Positions 8,819-17,406 of a stretch of 64,000 nt of DNA are shown here, piece by piece. A program made the position numbers and the translations under genes. The DNA comes from Spirochaetales bacterium (GTDB lineage: Bacteria > Spirochaetota > Spirochaetia > Sphaerochaetales > Sphaerochaetaceae). Numbering within the stretch: position 1 is the stretch's first letter; every line of letters begins with the position of its first letter. The notes below the pieces were generated by a model. That model did no database searches and was not told the origin of the DNA. It saw only the letters and a list, made by a program, of their open reading frames with translations. The DNA lies in the NCBI GenBank assembly GCA_017470995.1, contig JAFUXI010000008.1, positions 1 through 64,000 of the forward strand. The letters run 5' to 3'.

Positions 8819-9856
8819 TCAGGCAGTTGCAGGCAGCTTTATTATCTTTATCCCGAAAGCCTTGAACGGCTCCAGCTTCTCCATCCTGCCGGGTTTGCGG
8901 TAACTGCGGCCCTTCAGCTGTTTGCCCAGATAGCCGTCCTGACTGTCGTTGCCCAGAACCATGGAGAGGATTCTCCTCGAATAGTACACCGCAGAGGCGA
9001 TCTTGGCAGGCTCCAGATTCAGGACCTCTCCCAGAATCGGGTACTCCACGTTCATCTTCCTTGTCTCGGAATCCCTGTTCGAGAGCATCAGACGGCATCG
9101 TCCTATCTCATCGCTGAGTCCGCTGTCATGCCGACCCGCGTTCTCATAGGAGCATTCCAGCTCCATGAGCCTCATGCGGAAGAAGTCCTTCCGGGCCTTG
9201 AAGTAGGACCTGCTTGTCCTGCCGGTGTCCGATTCGTTCTGGACCGCGCAGAGGTAGTCGGCAATCGCGAAGGTCTGCCTCCTGTCGCAGTTGAGAATCG
9301 AGCAGAAGTCGTCTATGGCATCCGAAGACAGGTAGGGCAGGAGGGTACACAGGAAGATGAAGAGGTTCCTCCTCCGCGACGGATGGCAGTTGCAGACGAA
9401 CCTGAGTCTCTCTGCGATCTTCCTGTGCTGCTTCTCAAGCTCAAGCTTCTCCTGGTTTTCGAAGAAACAGTCTTCCGGGCTTCTTTCGGCAACTTCCTCC
9501 TGGAAAAGGAATGTCCTCTCGTAGGCCTTCTCCGTGGAAGTGCGCCGCCTCTTGTCGCGGAGGTAACTGAAGGCCCTGAACTCCATCACATGCCTGAAAT
9601 ACACCGGAAACTGGCCGATGTCCGTCTTGAAGGCATCCACGATATCCCGCAGGTTTCTCTCTACATAAAGGATGAATCCGGACAGCTCCTCCTCATGCAC
9701 GATCATCCGCACCGACTTCATGAAGTAGATCTCGATGATCATGAGATCCCGCAGCTTCCGATAGACATCGGTAACGATGTCGAAATCCGGACCATAGCGC
9801 GAGGATAGCTTGAGATATCTGTCCACATAGCCGGACAACGTCTCCTGAGCCGTCAT
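8819..9856 (-). CDS. Unrecognised protein with sigma-70-like segments
   Basis: 345 aa, start ATG 9856 with AAGGGG upstream; a TTG one codon earlier is less likely. I do not recognise a named family. It is basic, soluble and largely helical. Residues about 65-110 (DIVDAFKTDIGQFPVYFRHVMEF... followed by YLRDKRRRTS) resemble sigma factor region 2, where 'F....G.F..Y....I......+RK.+R' is the usual pattern. Residues about 150-205 (AERLRFVCNCHPSRRRNLFIFL... and a later DRRQTFAIADYL) resemble a region-4-like helix-turn-helix. This is my own pattern comparison and not a family assignment. It is separated from zapB-like and rplT genes by a terminator. Confidence 0.55.
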   Translation of the reverse strand: MTAQETLSGYVDRYLKLSSRYGPDFDIVTDVYRKLRDLMIIEIYFMKSVRMIVHEEELSGFILYVERNLRDIVDAFKTDIGQFPVYFRHVMEFRAFSYLRDKRRRTSTEKAYERTFLFQEEVAERSPEDCFFENQEKLELEKQHRKIAERLRFVCNCHPSRRRNLFIFLCTLLPYLSSDAIDDFCSILNCDRRQTFAIADYLCAVQNESDTGRTSRSYFKARKDFFRMRLMELECSYENAGRHDSGLSDEIGRCRLMLSNRDSETRKMNVEYPILGEVLNLEPAKIASAVYYSRRILSMVLGNDSQDGYLGKQLKGRSYRKPGRMEKLEPFKAFGIKIIKLPATA

Positions 9857-10052
9857 CAATCATACCCCTTTCAGCCTGAGTACTTATCAGCCTAACAAAG
9901 CAGGGCGATACCCGTAAGACCCAAAATTCCGGATTCTCCGCTTTGTGCAAGTTTTTTTGTGTGGTATTGGGAAATATGCGATGGTTTTTGTAGAAATCTT
10001 TTCAAGAAAAGAAATTATTTTTTGTAAACTTGTTTTTACTACTGTATCGTGA

Positions 10053-10086
10053 CGTAAAAAAAGAGATCGCATTTCTGCGATCTCTC
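10053..10086 (-). terminator. Rho-independent terminator after the infC-rpmI-rplT-coiled-coil operon
   Basis: A 10-bp stem (AGAGATCGCA / TGCGATCTCT, 10062-10085) with a four-base loop, followed on the minus strand by a run of seven T (complement of 10055-10061). It lies 19 bases after the stop of the gene at 10105. Confidence 0.9.
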
Positions 10087-10104
10087 TGTTCACATTGATC
10101 AGAC

Positions 10105-10449
10105 TTACAGATCAATATCCTCCATTTCCATGTCGGAGATATCCATCTCTTCGGTGACATCTCCGCCGATGGCTGAGAACTGCTCTGCAGCCTCGAGGTC
10201 ATCAACACTAAGTTCGAGGTTGTCCAGTCCGACATCGTTGAGGGTCTCGAGGGATGTCTCGATGCTCTTCGAGATGCGCTCCTCGTCTTCCTTGTAGTTG
10301 TCAACGTAGGCCTGAAGTTCCTCATTATGAGCTGTTATGAGTTTGATGTCCCTTCTCAGAGCGTCATTCTCAGCTCTCAGCCTCTTCATATAGGCTGCCG
10401 CTTTCTTTACTCTCTCTTCGAGAAGTAACATGTTTTCATAAACTGTCAT
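10105..10449 (-). CDS. Small coiled-coil protein with acidic tail (ZapB-like)
   Basis: 114 aa from ATG 10449, which has GGAGG six bases upstream; an in-frame TTG two codons earlier is too close to that site. Residues about 5-60 form a heptad-rich coiled coil (LLLEERVKKAAAYMKRLRAENDALRRDI...), and the last 40 residues are very acidic, ending EEMDISDMEMEDIDL. The layout recalls small cell-division coiled-coil proteins of the ZapB type, but sequence similarity cannot be confirmed here. It is 36 bases after rplT and shares its terminator, so it is co-transcribed with infC-rpmI-rplT. Confidence 0.8.
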   Translation of the reverse strand: MTVYENMLLLEERVKKAAAYMKRLRAENDALRRDIKLITAHNEELQAYVDNYKEDEERISKSIETSLETLNDVGLDNLELSVDDLEAAEQFSAIGGDVTEEMDISDMEMEDIDL

Positions 10450-10485
10450 ATACAACCTCCTACCTTAATGTTACGACCTTTTGCC

Positions 10486-10845
10486 TCAACCCTCAAGTGC
10501 TTTTTTTGCAGTTGCAACCAAAGCGCTGAATGCGGCCTTGTCTTCGATGGCCATGTTGGAGAGTGCCTTTCTGTTGAGCTCGATGTTCGAGACCTTCAGT
10601 GCGTGCATGAACTGCGAATAGCTCATACCCTCGGCTCTGACTGCAGCGGAGATTCTGGCGATCCAGAGCTTTCTGAAATCTCTCTTCTTCTCCTTTCTGC
10701 CGCGGTATGCATAGGCACCGGCCTTTGCAACTGCGTCCTTTGCCACACGGTTATTGGTGCTTCTGCGACCATAGTAACCCTTGGCAAGCTCCATGATTTT
10801 CTTACGTCTGTCTTTGTGTTTGGTTCCGTCTACTGCTCTTGGCAT
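10486..10845 (-). CDS. rplT: 50S ribosomal protein L20
   Basis: 119 aa, normal size. Contains the hallmark AKGYYGRRSTNNRVAKDAV and KLWIARISAAVRAEGMSYSQFMHALK segments. GGAGGG precedes the ATG. L20 is an early 23S rRNA assembly protein and, in other bacteria, the translational repressor of its own operon. Confidence 0.99.
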   Translation of the reverse strand: MPRAVDGTKHKDRRKKIMELAKGYYGRRSTNNRVAKDAVAKAGAYAYRGRKEKKRDFRKLWIARISAAVRAEGMSYSQFMHALKVSNIELNRKALSNMAIEDKAAFSALVATAKKALEG

Positions 10846-10861
10846 AATTCACACCCTCCAA

Positions 10862-11059
10862 TCAAGCATAAGGAAGCATAACTTTTGCTTTCTTTGCTTC
10901 TACGTCGGAAAGAAGGCCGGTGGCTCTGAGAGATCTCTTGCGCTTGGTCGTCTTCTTGGTGAGAATATGGCGAAGGCCCTGCTTCTTGTATCTGACCTTG
11001 CCAGTCCCGGTGACCCTGTACCGCTTCGCTGCGGCTTTTCTTGTTTTCATCTTAGGCAT
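10862..11059 (-). CDS. rpmI: 50S ribosomal protein L35
   Basis: 65 aa, [22 protein letters not shown] start and the [11 protein letters not shown] basic segment are typical. It lies between infC and rplT in the universal order infC-rpmI-rplT, 16 bases before rplT. Confidence 0.99.
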   Translation of the reverse strand: MPKMKTRKAAAKRYRVTGTGKVRYKKQGLRHILTKKTTKRKRSLRATGLLSDVEAKKAKVMLPYA

Positions 11060-11081
11060 TTCATACCTCTGTTAAAGCGCC

Positions 11082-11120
11082 CTGAGGAACAAGACCCCCT
11101 CAGTGGCTGCCGTATACGGC
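11082..11120 (-). promoter_or_regulatory. Stem-loops in the infC-rpmI spacer, possible L20-type control element
   Basis: The 94-base spacer holds two inverted repeats: CTGAGG/CCTCAG (11082-11087 with 11098-11103) and the self-complementary GCCGTATACGGC (11109-11120). In E. coli L20 represses translation through RNA structure just ahead of rpmI. That this spacer does the same is an inference from position only. Confidence 0.35.
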
Positions 11121-11153
11121 ACCGTTTCCGGCACCTTAATCCCCGTACGGAGA

Positions 11154-11705
11154 TTATTTGCTCTGTGGTTGCTTCTTTACACCCGCCTTGGCAGGGCTGA
11201 GAAGCATTGACATGTTTCTTCCTTCCATAGCCGGCTGGGAATCAACATTGTATAGTATCTCTTTTTCTGTCAACAGTTCAAGTATCTTGAACAGGACATC
11301 TTTTCCGAGTTCGGTGTGTGCGAGCTCACGGCCGTGGAAGCGGATTGTGACCTTGCATTTGTCTCCTCCGGAAAGGAACTCCGCGATGGCCTTGGACTTG
11401 ACCTCGAGATCGTGGGTATCGATCTTGGGCTGCATCCTGATCTCACGCATCTTTACGATGGTCTGGTTCTTCTTGGCTTCCTTGAGCTTCTTCTCCTGCT
11501 CGTATCTGTATTTCCCGTAGTCGATGATCTTGCATACAGGGGGATTGGCGTTGGGGGAAATCTCCACCAGGTCAAGGCCTGCATCCTCTGCCATCGCGAG
11601 GGCGTCGAAGTAGTTTGTCACGCCTCTCTTGTCGCCGTTTTCGTCAATCAGGAAAACCTCTTTAGCACGGATCTGTCTGTTGATCCTCAGTTCCTTTGTA
11701 GCCAA
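11154..11705 (-). CDS. infC: Translation initiation factor IF-3
   Basis: 183 aa from a TTG start at 11705 (protein M-ATKELRINRQIR). IF-3 keeps 30S subunits free and checks start-codon pairing. Family features: RINRQIRAKEVFLIDENG at the N-terminus, PNANPPVCKIIDYGKYRYEQ, the linker, and IRFHGRELAHTELG in the C-domain. A GTG two codons upstream (11711) is in frame, but GAGGTGA (11714-11708) is spaced for the TTG and would overlap the GTG. Use of a rare start fits the known self-control of infC, which in E. coli starts with AUU. First gene of infC-rpmI-rplT. Confidence 0.95.
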   Translation of the reverse strand: MATKELRINRQIRAKEVFLIDENGDKRGVTNYFDALAMAEDAGLDLVEISPNANPPVCKIIDYGKYRYEQEKKLKEAKKNQTIVKMREIRMQPKIDTHDLEVKSKAIAEFLSGGDKCKVTIRFHGRELAHTELGKDVLFKILELLTEKEILYNVDSQPAMEGRNMSMLLSPAKAGVKKQPQSK

Positions 11706-11771
11706 GCTCACCTCAATCGTATGAATTCTTATATAAAGTTTGGCCGGACATGATTATGTCCAGCGATGGAA

Positions 11772-11801
11772 AATATAGCATTGAAGCTCTTTCTGTGTCA
11801 A
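11772..11801 (-). promoter_or_regulatory. Promoter of infC-rpmI-rplT operon
   Basis: Minus strand: TTGACA (11801-11796), 18-base spacer, TATATT (11777-11772); a 17-base reading with CTATAT is equally possible. About 55-60 bases of leader follow, with a GGACAT/ATGTCC inverted repeat (11746-11761). Confidence 0.75.
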
Positions 11802-11839
11802 ATATATTCAAGTATATTATGGTGCCTAAAGGTATTAAA

Positions 11840-12538
11840 TTACTGATAATCGGGGCCGGAAAGCCTGAAAACGTGCACCATTATCCAATTGATGATCTTC
11901 GTGTAGGTCCTGTATACCGGTTCGAGGAGCGACAGGGCATAGCAGAGCTCCGCGAATACGATGCCTCCGGGGATGTCCAGCAGTACATGCTGTCTGGTCG
12001 TGATGGTGGAGATGAACACCGCAATCGCCATCACGAATGTGGCTATACGGAAAGCGATATGGAACTGCTTCTTGCCCCTCACGCCGATGAAGCAGAACCA
12101 CGAGGCCATGCAGTGCATGGAGGGGAAGTAGTTCGATGCCGGCGAGTCGGCGCTATAGCAGAAACGCAGGACCCTGTCCCACCAGCCGTCGCCGACGATC
12201 TCGACCCTTATGTCCGCCGTGGTGGGGCAGACCAGATAGAACACGAAGCAGACGATCTTTGCCACCTGGACCATTGCGAAGAACCTGTTGGCTTGCTCTC
12301 TGTCTTCCTGCATCGCGATTGCGAAATAGGAGAAGAACCAGAAGATGAAACAGCCGAAATAGATGAACATGGTCCATGGCACCGGTTTGAAGGTATAGTC
12401 GATTGGCAGCGCGACATCCCAGTGATGGAAATTCCTCGAGAGGAATCTGGCGCCCTGATATGCAATCTGGTTGGTACCGATGGTCAGCGCTGAAGAGAAA
12501 AAGGCGAAAATGAAGTTCTGCCAGGTGAGTTTCCGCAT
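11840..12538 (-). CDS. PAP2-family membrane phosphatase/phosphotransferase
   Basis: 232 aa from ATG 12538 (MRKLTWQNF). The frame is open to 12649, but that extension runs through the fba terminator hairpin and is unlikely to be translated. About six membrane segments. Family motifs: FPSMHC near residue 138 (PSGH-like motif) and TTRQHVLLDIPGG (R-x-H-xxx-D motif), arranged as in PAP2/inositol-phosphotransferase-like proteins that act on lipid phosphates. The first PAP2 motif (KxxxxxxRP) is not evident. It has no clear Shine-Dalgarno. Substrate unknown. Confidence 0.8.
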   Translation of the reverse strand: MRKLTWQNFIFAFFSSALTIGTNQIAYQGARFLSRNFHHWDVALPIDYTFKPVPWTMFIYFGCFIFWFFSYFAIAMQEDREQANRFFAMVQVAKIVCFVFYLVCPTTADIRVEIVGDGWWDRVLRFCYSADSPASNYFPSMHCMASWFCFIGVRGKKQFHIAFRIATFVMAIAVFISTITTRQHVLLDIPGGIVFAELCYALSLLEPVYRTYTKIINWIMVHVFRLSGPDYQ

Positions 12539-12550
12539 GGTAAACAAGGT

Positions 12551-12584
12551 TAATAAAAAAGGCCGCTTTAAACAAGCGACCTTT
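12551..12584 (-). terminator. Rho-independent terminator of fba
   Basis: Minus-strand stem AAAGGTCGC/GCGGCCTTT (one G-U pair that exists only in this strand's RNA) with a nine-base loop, followed by TTTTTTATTA. Confidence 0.85.
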
Positions 12585-12717
12585 CTCCGGAAACCTCTTG
12601 TTCCAGCATTTTGCGTTTCAATTCGGTGCCTACCAAACAGGTATGTCACCTCATTTCATCGCAATCTGCCGGCCAATAGGTTTCCAGATTTTATCCAGAT
12701 TGAAACGGGTTTTCGTC

Positions 12718-13710
12718 TCAAGCCTTGCCGGCTGAGCCGAGAACATCGATGTTCTTGTGCATGTACATCTTCTTGAGGGCATCGCGTGCCGGTGAGAGGT
12801 ACTTTCTCGGATCGAATACATCCGGATGCTCGGCAAGGTACTTGCGGATCATTGCCGTCATGGCAAGTCTTCCGTCGGAGTCGATGTTGATCTTGCAGAC
12901 TGCGCTCTTGGCTGCTTCTCTGAGCTGCTCCTCGGGGATACCGACGCTGTCCTTGAGCTTTCCGCCGTACTCGTTGATGATCTTGACGTATTCCTGCGGG
13001 ACGGATGACGAACCGTGGAGAACAATCGGGAATCCGGGAAGCTTCTTCTCGATCTCTTTGAGGATGTCGAAGCGAAGCGGTGGCGGAACGAGGATGCCGT
13101 CAGCGTTTCTCGTGCACTGCTCTGCAGTGAACTTGAATGCGCCGTGGCTGGTTCCGATGGAGATGGCCAGTGAATCGACGCCGGTCTTGGAAACGAAGTC
13201 GATGACCTCTGAGGGCTGTGTGTAGTGGGAGACTTCGGCCTGGACCTCGTCCTCGATGCCTGCAAGAACTCCGAGCTCGCCTTCGACTGTGACATCGAAC
13301 TGGTGTGCGTACTCGACGACTTTCCTTGTGAGAGCAACGTTCTCGTCATAGGGCAGGGATGAACCGTCGATCATGACTGATGAGAAACCGTTGTCGATAC
13401 AATCCTTACATGTCTCGAAGCTGTCGCCGTGGTCGAGGTGGAGGACGATCGGGATGTCATAGCCGAGCTCATGTGCATACTCGGTGGCACCCTTGGCCAT
13501 GTTTCTGAGCAAATTGATGTTGGCATAGTCTCTTGCACCCTTGGAAACCTGAAGGATGACAGGTGACTTTGTCTCGACACATGCGCTGATGATTGCCTGC
13601 ATCTGTTCCATGTTGTTGAAGTTGTATGCAGGAATTGCATATCCGCCCTTGACTGCCTTGGCGAATATCTCTCTGGTGTTTACCAGACCCAGTTCTTTGT
13701 ATGATGTCAT
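12718..13710 (-). CDS. fba: Class II fructose-1,6-bisphosphate aldolase
   Basis: 330 aa zinc-dependent aldolase of glycolysis. It shows HLDHGDS near residue 93 (zinc and catalytic residues), the SVMIDGSSLPYDENV and VEGELGVLAG segments, IGTSHGAFKF (second zinc histidine) and LHGSSSVPQE (third histidine, GSS loop). Start MTSYKELGLVNT has AGGAG upstream. It has its own strong promoter and terminator, so it is monocistronic. Confidence 0.97.
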   Translation of the reverse strand: MTSYKELGLVNTREIFAKAVKGGYAIPAYNFNNMEQMQAIISACVETKSPVILQVSKGARDYANINLLRNMAKGATEYAHELGYDIPIVLHLDHGDSFETCKDCIDNGFSSVMIDGSSLPYDENVALTRKVVEYAHQFDVTVEGELGVLAGIEDEVQAEVSHYTQPSEVIDFVSKTGVDSLAISIGTSHGAFKFTAEQCTRNADGILVPPPLRFDILKEIEKKLPGFPIVLHGSSSVPQEYVKIINEYGGKLKDSVGIPEEQLREAAKSAVCKINIDSDGRLAMTAMIRKYLAEHPDVFDPRKYLSPARDALKKMYMHKNIDVLGSAGKA

Positions 13711-13733
13711 TTAGGTAATCTCCTATACCACAA

Positions 13734-13762
13734 ATTGTACTGACATGGCGTCTTAGCGTCAA
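13734..13762 (-). promoter_or_regulatory. Promoter of fba
   Basis: Minus strand: TTGACG (13762-13757), 17-base spacer, TACAAT (13739-13734), about 20 bases before the fba ribosome site. Back to back with the promoter of the gene at 13812. Confidence 0.8.
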
Positions 13763-13776
13763 TAATAAGGCAGCAG

Positions 13777-13805
13777 TTGACGGTCGGGCCCTGCATCGTT
13801 ACTCT
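13777..13805 (+). promoter_or_regulatory. Candidate promoter of the gene at 13812
   Basis: TTGACG (13777-13782), 17-base spacer, TACTCT (13800-13805), then six bases to the ATG. The RNA would begin at about the start codon. Confidence 0.5.
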
Positions 13806-13811
13806 GTGGTC

Positions 13812-14693
13812 ATGGGAAAAAAGCCGGAGAAGCTGAAACAGAGGAAAAACCGCAAGGGCAGGGGTGTAATCATTGCCATAGCGGCAATAGTCCTTCTGTG
13901 CGCCGCCTGCGCTTGTGTCTATCTTTTTGCATTCCCGCGCATCAGCATCGTTGCAGACAGCTCCTTCTTCCAGGTGGTCCCGTCCTCTGACCTTATCAGG
14001 CTGAGATTGAACTATGCCTTCTCGGGCACCAGGCTTTCCGTCGTGAAGCTGGACGACCAGTGCTTCAACTCCAAGGATTTCTATGTGAATGCAATTTCCA
14101 GGGTCAGGGGAAAGACGGTGGTCCTCAGCCCGATGGTGAGCGAATATGCCATTGTCGAAGATGTTGACGTATCCTCCGTCCTCGAGCAGAGCACCGTAAT
14201 GGGAATCACCGTCGATAAAGAGAACACCTGCTTTGACTGCATTCTGATTCCCGATGAGCTTCCGGGCTGGCTCGACGCTTCTTCGATAATAGAAGCGGAG
14301 ACTTCAAAGATGTCCCAGAATGTTGCCTTGGTCTACAGTGCAAACAAGGTGTCCTATATCCAGGACATCATCGATGCATTTCCCGCAGGTCATGTCTCGG
14401 TGTTCGAGAAGAAGGGAAGCAGTGCAATCTTTGCTTCGAATACCCTGGAGGAAATGGACAGGCAGGGCATAGTTCTGGCCATGTGCCCCTATGTGAGCAC
14501 CTTCTACAGGTTCTTCAGCAATGAGACCACGGTCCGGTGGGTAGTGGACTACCGCTTTGCCTCTGTTGTTCCGGAGAAGAACCTCTATGCCGTGGTCATC
14601 CCTGATTTCTCCGGTTTGCAGTATGTCGCGGAAGATGTGGAGAAACATTCCCATACACTGGGTACTCTTCCATATATCTATGTGAAGAGATAG
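13812..14693 (+). CDS. Membrane-anchored extracytoplasmic protein, unrecognised
   Basis: 293 aa from ATG 13812; a GTG two codons earlier is also in frame. A lysine/arginine-rich N-terminus is followed by one membrane segment at about residues 19-42 and an outside domain of about 250 aa. The outer part alternates beta strands and helices (VMGITVDKENTCFDCILIP; NVALVYSANKVSYIQDIIDAFPAGHVSVFEKKG; YAVVIPDFSGLQ), which gives the look of a periplasmic-binding-protein or LacI-type fold tethered to the membrane. I cannot assign a ligand. Divergent from fba and convergent with tatD, whose stop is one base away. No Shine-Dalgarno. Confidence 0.75.
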   Translation: MGKKPEKLKQRKNRKGRGVIIAIAAIVLLCAACACVYLFAFPRISIVADSSFFQVVPSSDLIRLRLNYAFSGTRLSVVKLDDQCFNSKDFYVNAISRVRGKTVVLSPMVSEYAIVEDVDVSSVLEQSTVMGITVDKENTCFDCILIPDELPGWLDASSIIEAETSKMSQNVALVYSANKVSYIQDIIDAFPAGHVSVFEKKGSSAIFASNTLEEMDRQGIVLAMCPYVSTFYRFFSNETTVRWVVDYRFASVVPEKNLYAVVIPDFSGLQYVAEDVEKHSHTLGTLPYIYVKR

Positions 14694-14694
14694 T

Positions 14695-15519
14695 TCATCT
14701 TGCGCAGAGAGAGCTGAAGTTCTCCGTAACGATTTCTCCCAGTTCATTTACATCCATCCCGAGTATCTCCGCTGCACAGTTATAGGTGTGGATGATGTAT
14801 TCGGGGCTGTTTGTCCTTCCTCTAAGCGGTACGGGGGTGAGGTAGGGGGAATCCGTTTCAAGCAGAAGGCGGTCCCGGGGAACCTGCAGGATGCGCTCTC
14901 TGAGCTCCGTGTTTTTCCTGAACGTGAGGTTCCCGGCAAAGCTGATGTAATAATCATGCTCCAGCGCGGTCTTCATGAGATCTTCGTTGCCGTCGAAGCA
15001 GTGTATGACTCCGCCCTTATCCGGCCCCAGACGCCTGATGGTGTCCATGACATCTTCATCGGCATCGCGGTCATGGATCAGGACGCAGAGGCCTTTCTCG
15101 TTTGCCCATTTCATCTGGGTCTCGAATATGAGCTTCTGCTTTTCGCGGGTCCCGTAATCCCAGTAGTAGTCCAGACCTATCTCTCCGATGAAAGCCGGCC
15201 TGTATTTTTCAAAGTTGCCTTTCAGTACTTCCAGTTCCTTCAGAATCTGCTCGGTGCTCTTGAACTCCGAGTATTCGAAGTCTGGGTCCGCTCCCTTTGC
15301 TTCGCTGGCTCCGGCCTCCCAGGGGCCCATGGCCGCCGAAAGAAGAATCTGAGGGTAGGGCTCCAGAAGCTGTGCCCGCTGGGGCATGTCGTCATGGGTG
15401 CATCCGATGTCTATGCCGCCTTGGAAACCGTTGGAGGGACTTTCATCCAGAAAAGAAAAAACATTCACGCCCTTTTGGAGCGTGAACTGTGTGTGGAAAT
15501 GCGAATCAATGAATTTCAT
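14695..15519 (-). CDS. TatD-family metal-dependent hydrolase (deoxyribonuclease-like)
   Basis: 274 aa from MKFIDSHFHTQ at 15519; upstream in-frame Met at 15561 would overlap the clpX end and does not match the family. HFH near residue 7 is the first metal motif; GEIGLDYYWD holds the metal Glu; LIHDRDAD and GVIHCFDG carry further histidines; LLETDSPYLTP holds the last Asp. Placed seven bases after clpX, so probably in the tig-clpP-clpX unit. Confidence 0.93.
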   Translation of the reverse strand: MKFIDSHFHTQFTLQKGVNVFSFLDESPSNGFQGGIDIGCTHDDMPQRAQLLEPYPQILLSAAMGPWEAGASEAKGADPDFEYSEFKSTEQILKELEVLKGNFEKYRPAFIGEIGLDYYWDYGTREKQKLIFETQMKWANEKGLCVLIHDRDADEDVMDTIRRLGPDKGGVIHCFDGNEDLMKTALEHDYYISFAGNLTFRKNTELRERILQVPRDRLLLETDSPYLTPVPLRGRTNSPEYIIHTYNCAAEILGMDVNELGEIVTENFSSLCAR

Positions 15520-15526
15520 CGGCTCT

Positions 15527-16798
15527 TCAGCCCAGAAGCTTCTGTTCCAGGACAACGCCATCGGCGTTCAGCAGCGTCGGCTTGGACTTCTGAAGCACCG
15601 TTGAACTGTCGATCAGGACCTTTGAGACTTCCTTGTAGGAAGGAACGTCGTACATAATGTCGGTCATGATGGACTCGACTATGCTCCTGAGACCTCTTGC
15701 GCCGGTCTTCTGGTCATATGCGGTCTGGGCGATGGTGCAGATGGCATCATCGGTGAACTCCAGGTCCACGTTGTCCAGCTTCATGGTTGCCTGATACTGG
15801 CGGATGATCGAGTTCTTGGGCTCCGTGAGGATTCTCTTGAGATCCTCCACCTTGAGGTCGTTGAGGGCCACGTGGATGGGAAGCCTTCCGATGAACTCAG
15901 GAATAAGACCGAACTTGATCAGGTCATCCGGAAGCACGTTGGCATAGAGGGTAGCAAGATCCTTCTCCCTGCTGTCGGTGTGGCTCTTTCCGAATCCGAT
16001 CTCGGATGTTCCGAGTCTCTTCTCGATGATCTTGTCCAGTCCGACGAAAGCTCCGCCGCAGATGAACAGGATGTTGCGGGTATCGATCTTGAGCATCTCC
16101 TGGTTGGGATGCTTTCTTCCGCCCTGAGGCGGGACGCTGGCGACCGTGCCCTCGATTATCTTCAGAAGGGCCTGCTGGACACCTTCGCCTGATACATCAC
16201 GGGTGATGGATACGTTCTCGCCTTTCTTTGCGATCTTGTCCACCTCATCCAGGAAGATGATTCCGTGCTCGGCGGCAGAGATATCATCATCAGCAGCCTG
16301 AATCAGCTTGAGCAGTATGTTTTCAACGTCCTCTCCGACATATCCGGCTTCCGTTATGGTCGTTGCGTCGGCAATGGCGAACGGTACGCTGAGCTTGGTG
16401 GCAAGGGTTCTGGCAAGCAGTGTCTTACCTGTTCCGGTGGGTCCCATGAGCAGAATGTTGGACTTGTCAAGGGACACGTTGTCGTTCTGCTCGATGTCCT
16501 TCTCGAACTTGATCCTCTTGTAGTGGTTGTAGACGGCAACGCTCAGGATCTTCTTTGCCTGATCCTGGCCGATGACATACTCGTCCAGATATTCCTTGAG
16601 CTCATGCGGGGTGGGAAGCTTGTCGGGCAGGGCGTGAGTTGAGGTTGTGCCTTTCTCGGAGCCCTCGTCGTCATAGAGGATGCTGCGGCATCTGTCCACA
16701 CAACTCTCGCAGATGGTCACTCCGCCGGGACCGGTGACCATTCTGTTGGTTGAGCTTCCGCAGAACGAGCAGTATTTGTTGTTCTTTCCGAATGCCAT
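15527..16798 (-). CDS. clpX: ATP-dependent Clp protease ATP-binding subunit ClpX
   Basis: 423 aa unfoldase that feeds ClpP. N-terminal four-cysteine zinc domain (CSFC...CESC, residues 11-37), Walker A GPTGTGKT near residue 120, Walker [11 protein letters not shown], and the IGF-type loop region for docking ClpP (IGFGKS). The C-terminal AAA+ small domain is complete. One base separates it from clpP. Confidence 0.99.
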   Translation of the reverse strand: MAFGKNNKYCSFCGSSTNRMVTGPGGVTICESCVDRCRSILYDDEGSEKGTTSTHALPDKLPTPHELKEYLDEYVIGQDQAKKILSVAVYNHYKRIKFEKDIEQNDNVSLDKSNILLMGPTGTGKTLLARTLATKLSVPFAIADATTITEAGYVGEDVENILLKLIQAADDDISAAEHGIIFLDEVDKIAKKGENVSITRDVSGEGVQQALLKIIEGTVASVPPQGGRKHPNQEMLKIDTRNILFICGGAFVGLDKIIEKRLGTSEIGFGKSHTDSREKDLATLYANVLPDDLIKFGLIPEFIGRLPIHVALNDLKVEDLKRILTEPKNSIIRQYQATMKLDNVDLEFTDDAICTIAQTAYDQKTGARGLRSIVESIMTDIMYDVPSYKEVSKVLIDSSTVLQKSKPTLLNADGVVLEQKLLG

Positions 16799-16799
16799 G

Positions 16800-17399
16800 T
16801 CAGACCTCTTTGTAAAGTATCTTGTCGACGATGTTGTAGGCCTTGGCGTCCTCGGCCGTCATGAAGTGGTCGCGCTCGATGTCTGCGGCGATCTTCTCGG
16901 CGGTCTGTCCGGTGTGTCTTGCAAGATAATCGATCGAGAGTTTCTTGAGCCTGATGATTTCCTTGGCGTGGATGCTTACGTCGGAAGCCTGTCCCTGTAC
17001 GCCGCCCCAAGGCTGGTGGATCATGACTCGTGCGGAAGGCAGTATCATGCGCTTGCCCTCGGCTCCGGCTGCAAGGATCAGGGCAGCCATGGAAGCTGCC
17101 TGTCCCATGCAGATGGTGGACACGTCGCTGGAAATGACCTGCATCGTGTCGTAGATGGCCAGACCTGCAGTCACGCTGCCGCCGGGAGAATTGATATAGA
17201 GGGAGATGTCCTTCTTGGGATCCTCGTTCTCCAGGAACAGAAGCTGAGCCACAACGAGGTCTGCCCCGGCGTCATCGATCTCCCCGTCCAGGAAGATGAT
17301 GCGCTCCTTGAGCAGTCTGCTGTAGATGTCGTAGGCCCTTTCTCCGAGGCCGCTGTGCTCTATTACCGTCGGAACAAGATATGATGACACTCTATCCAT
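16800..17399 (-). CDS. clpP: ATP-dependent Clp protease proteolytic subunit
   Basis: 199 aa serine protease of the double-ring ClpP family. Catalytic triad visible: S103 in [11 protein letters not shown]128 in MIHQPWGG, D177 in ERDHFM. The N-terminus ([17 protein letters not shown]) is the usual form. Sits between tig and clpX with seven- and one-base gaps. Confidence 0.99.
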   Translation of the reverse strand: MDRVSSYLVPTVIEHSGLGERAYDIYSRLLKERIIFLDGEIDDAGADLVVAQLLFLENEDPKKDISLYINSPGGSVTAGLAIYDTMQVISSDVSTICMGQAASMAALILAAGAEGKRMILPSARVMIHQPWGGVQGQASDVSIHAKEIIRLKKLSIDYLARHTGQTAEKIAADIERDHFMTAEDAKAYNIVDKILYKEV

Positions 17400-17406
17400 T
17401 TAAACC

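Noticed and set aside
9887-10093. 68-codon minus-strand frame between the sigma-like gene and the terminator
   Set aside because: It includes the terminator hairpin and has no ribosome site or domain.
12539-12649. N-terminal 37-residue extension of the PAP2 protein
   Set aside because: The extension would be coded across the fba terminator hairpin and lacks a ribosome site.
14788-15657. 289-codon frame opposite tatD and clpX
   Set aside because: Crosses the ends of two well-supported genes and has no family features.
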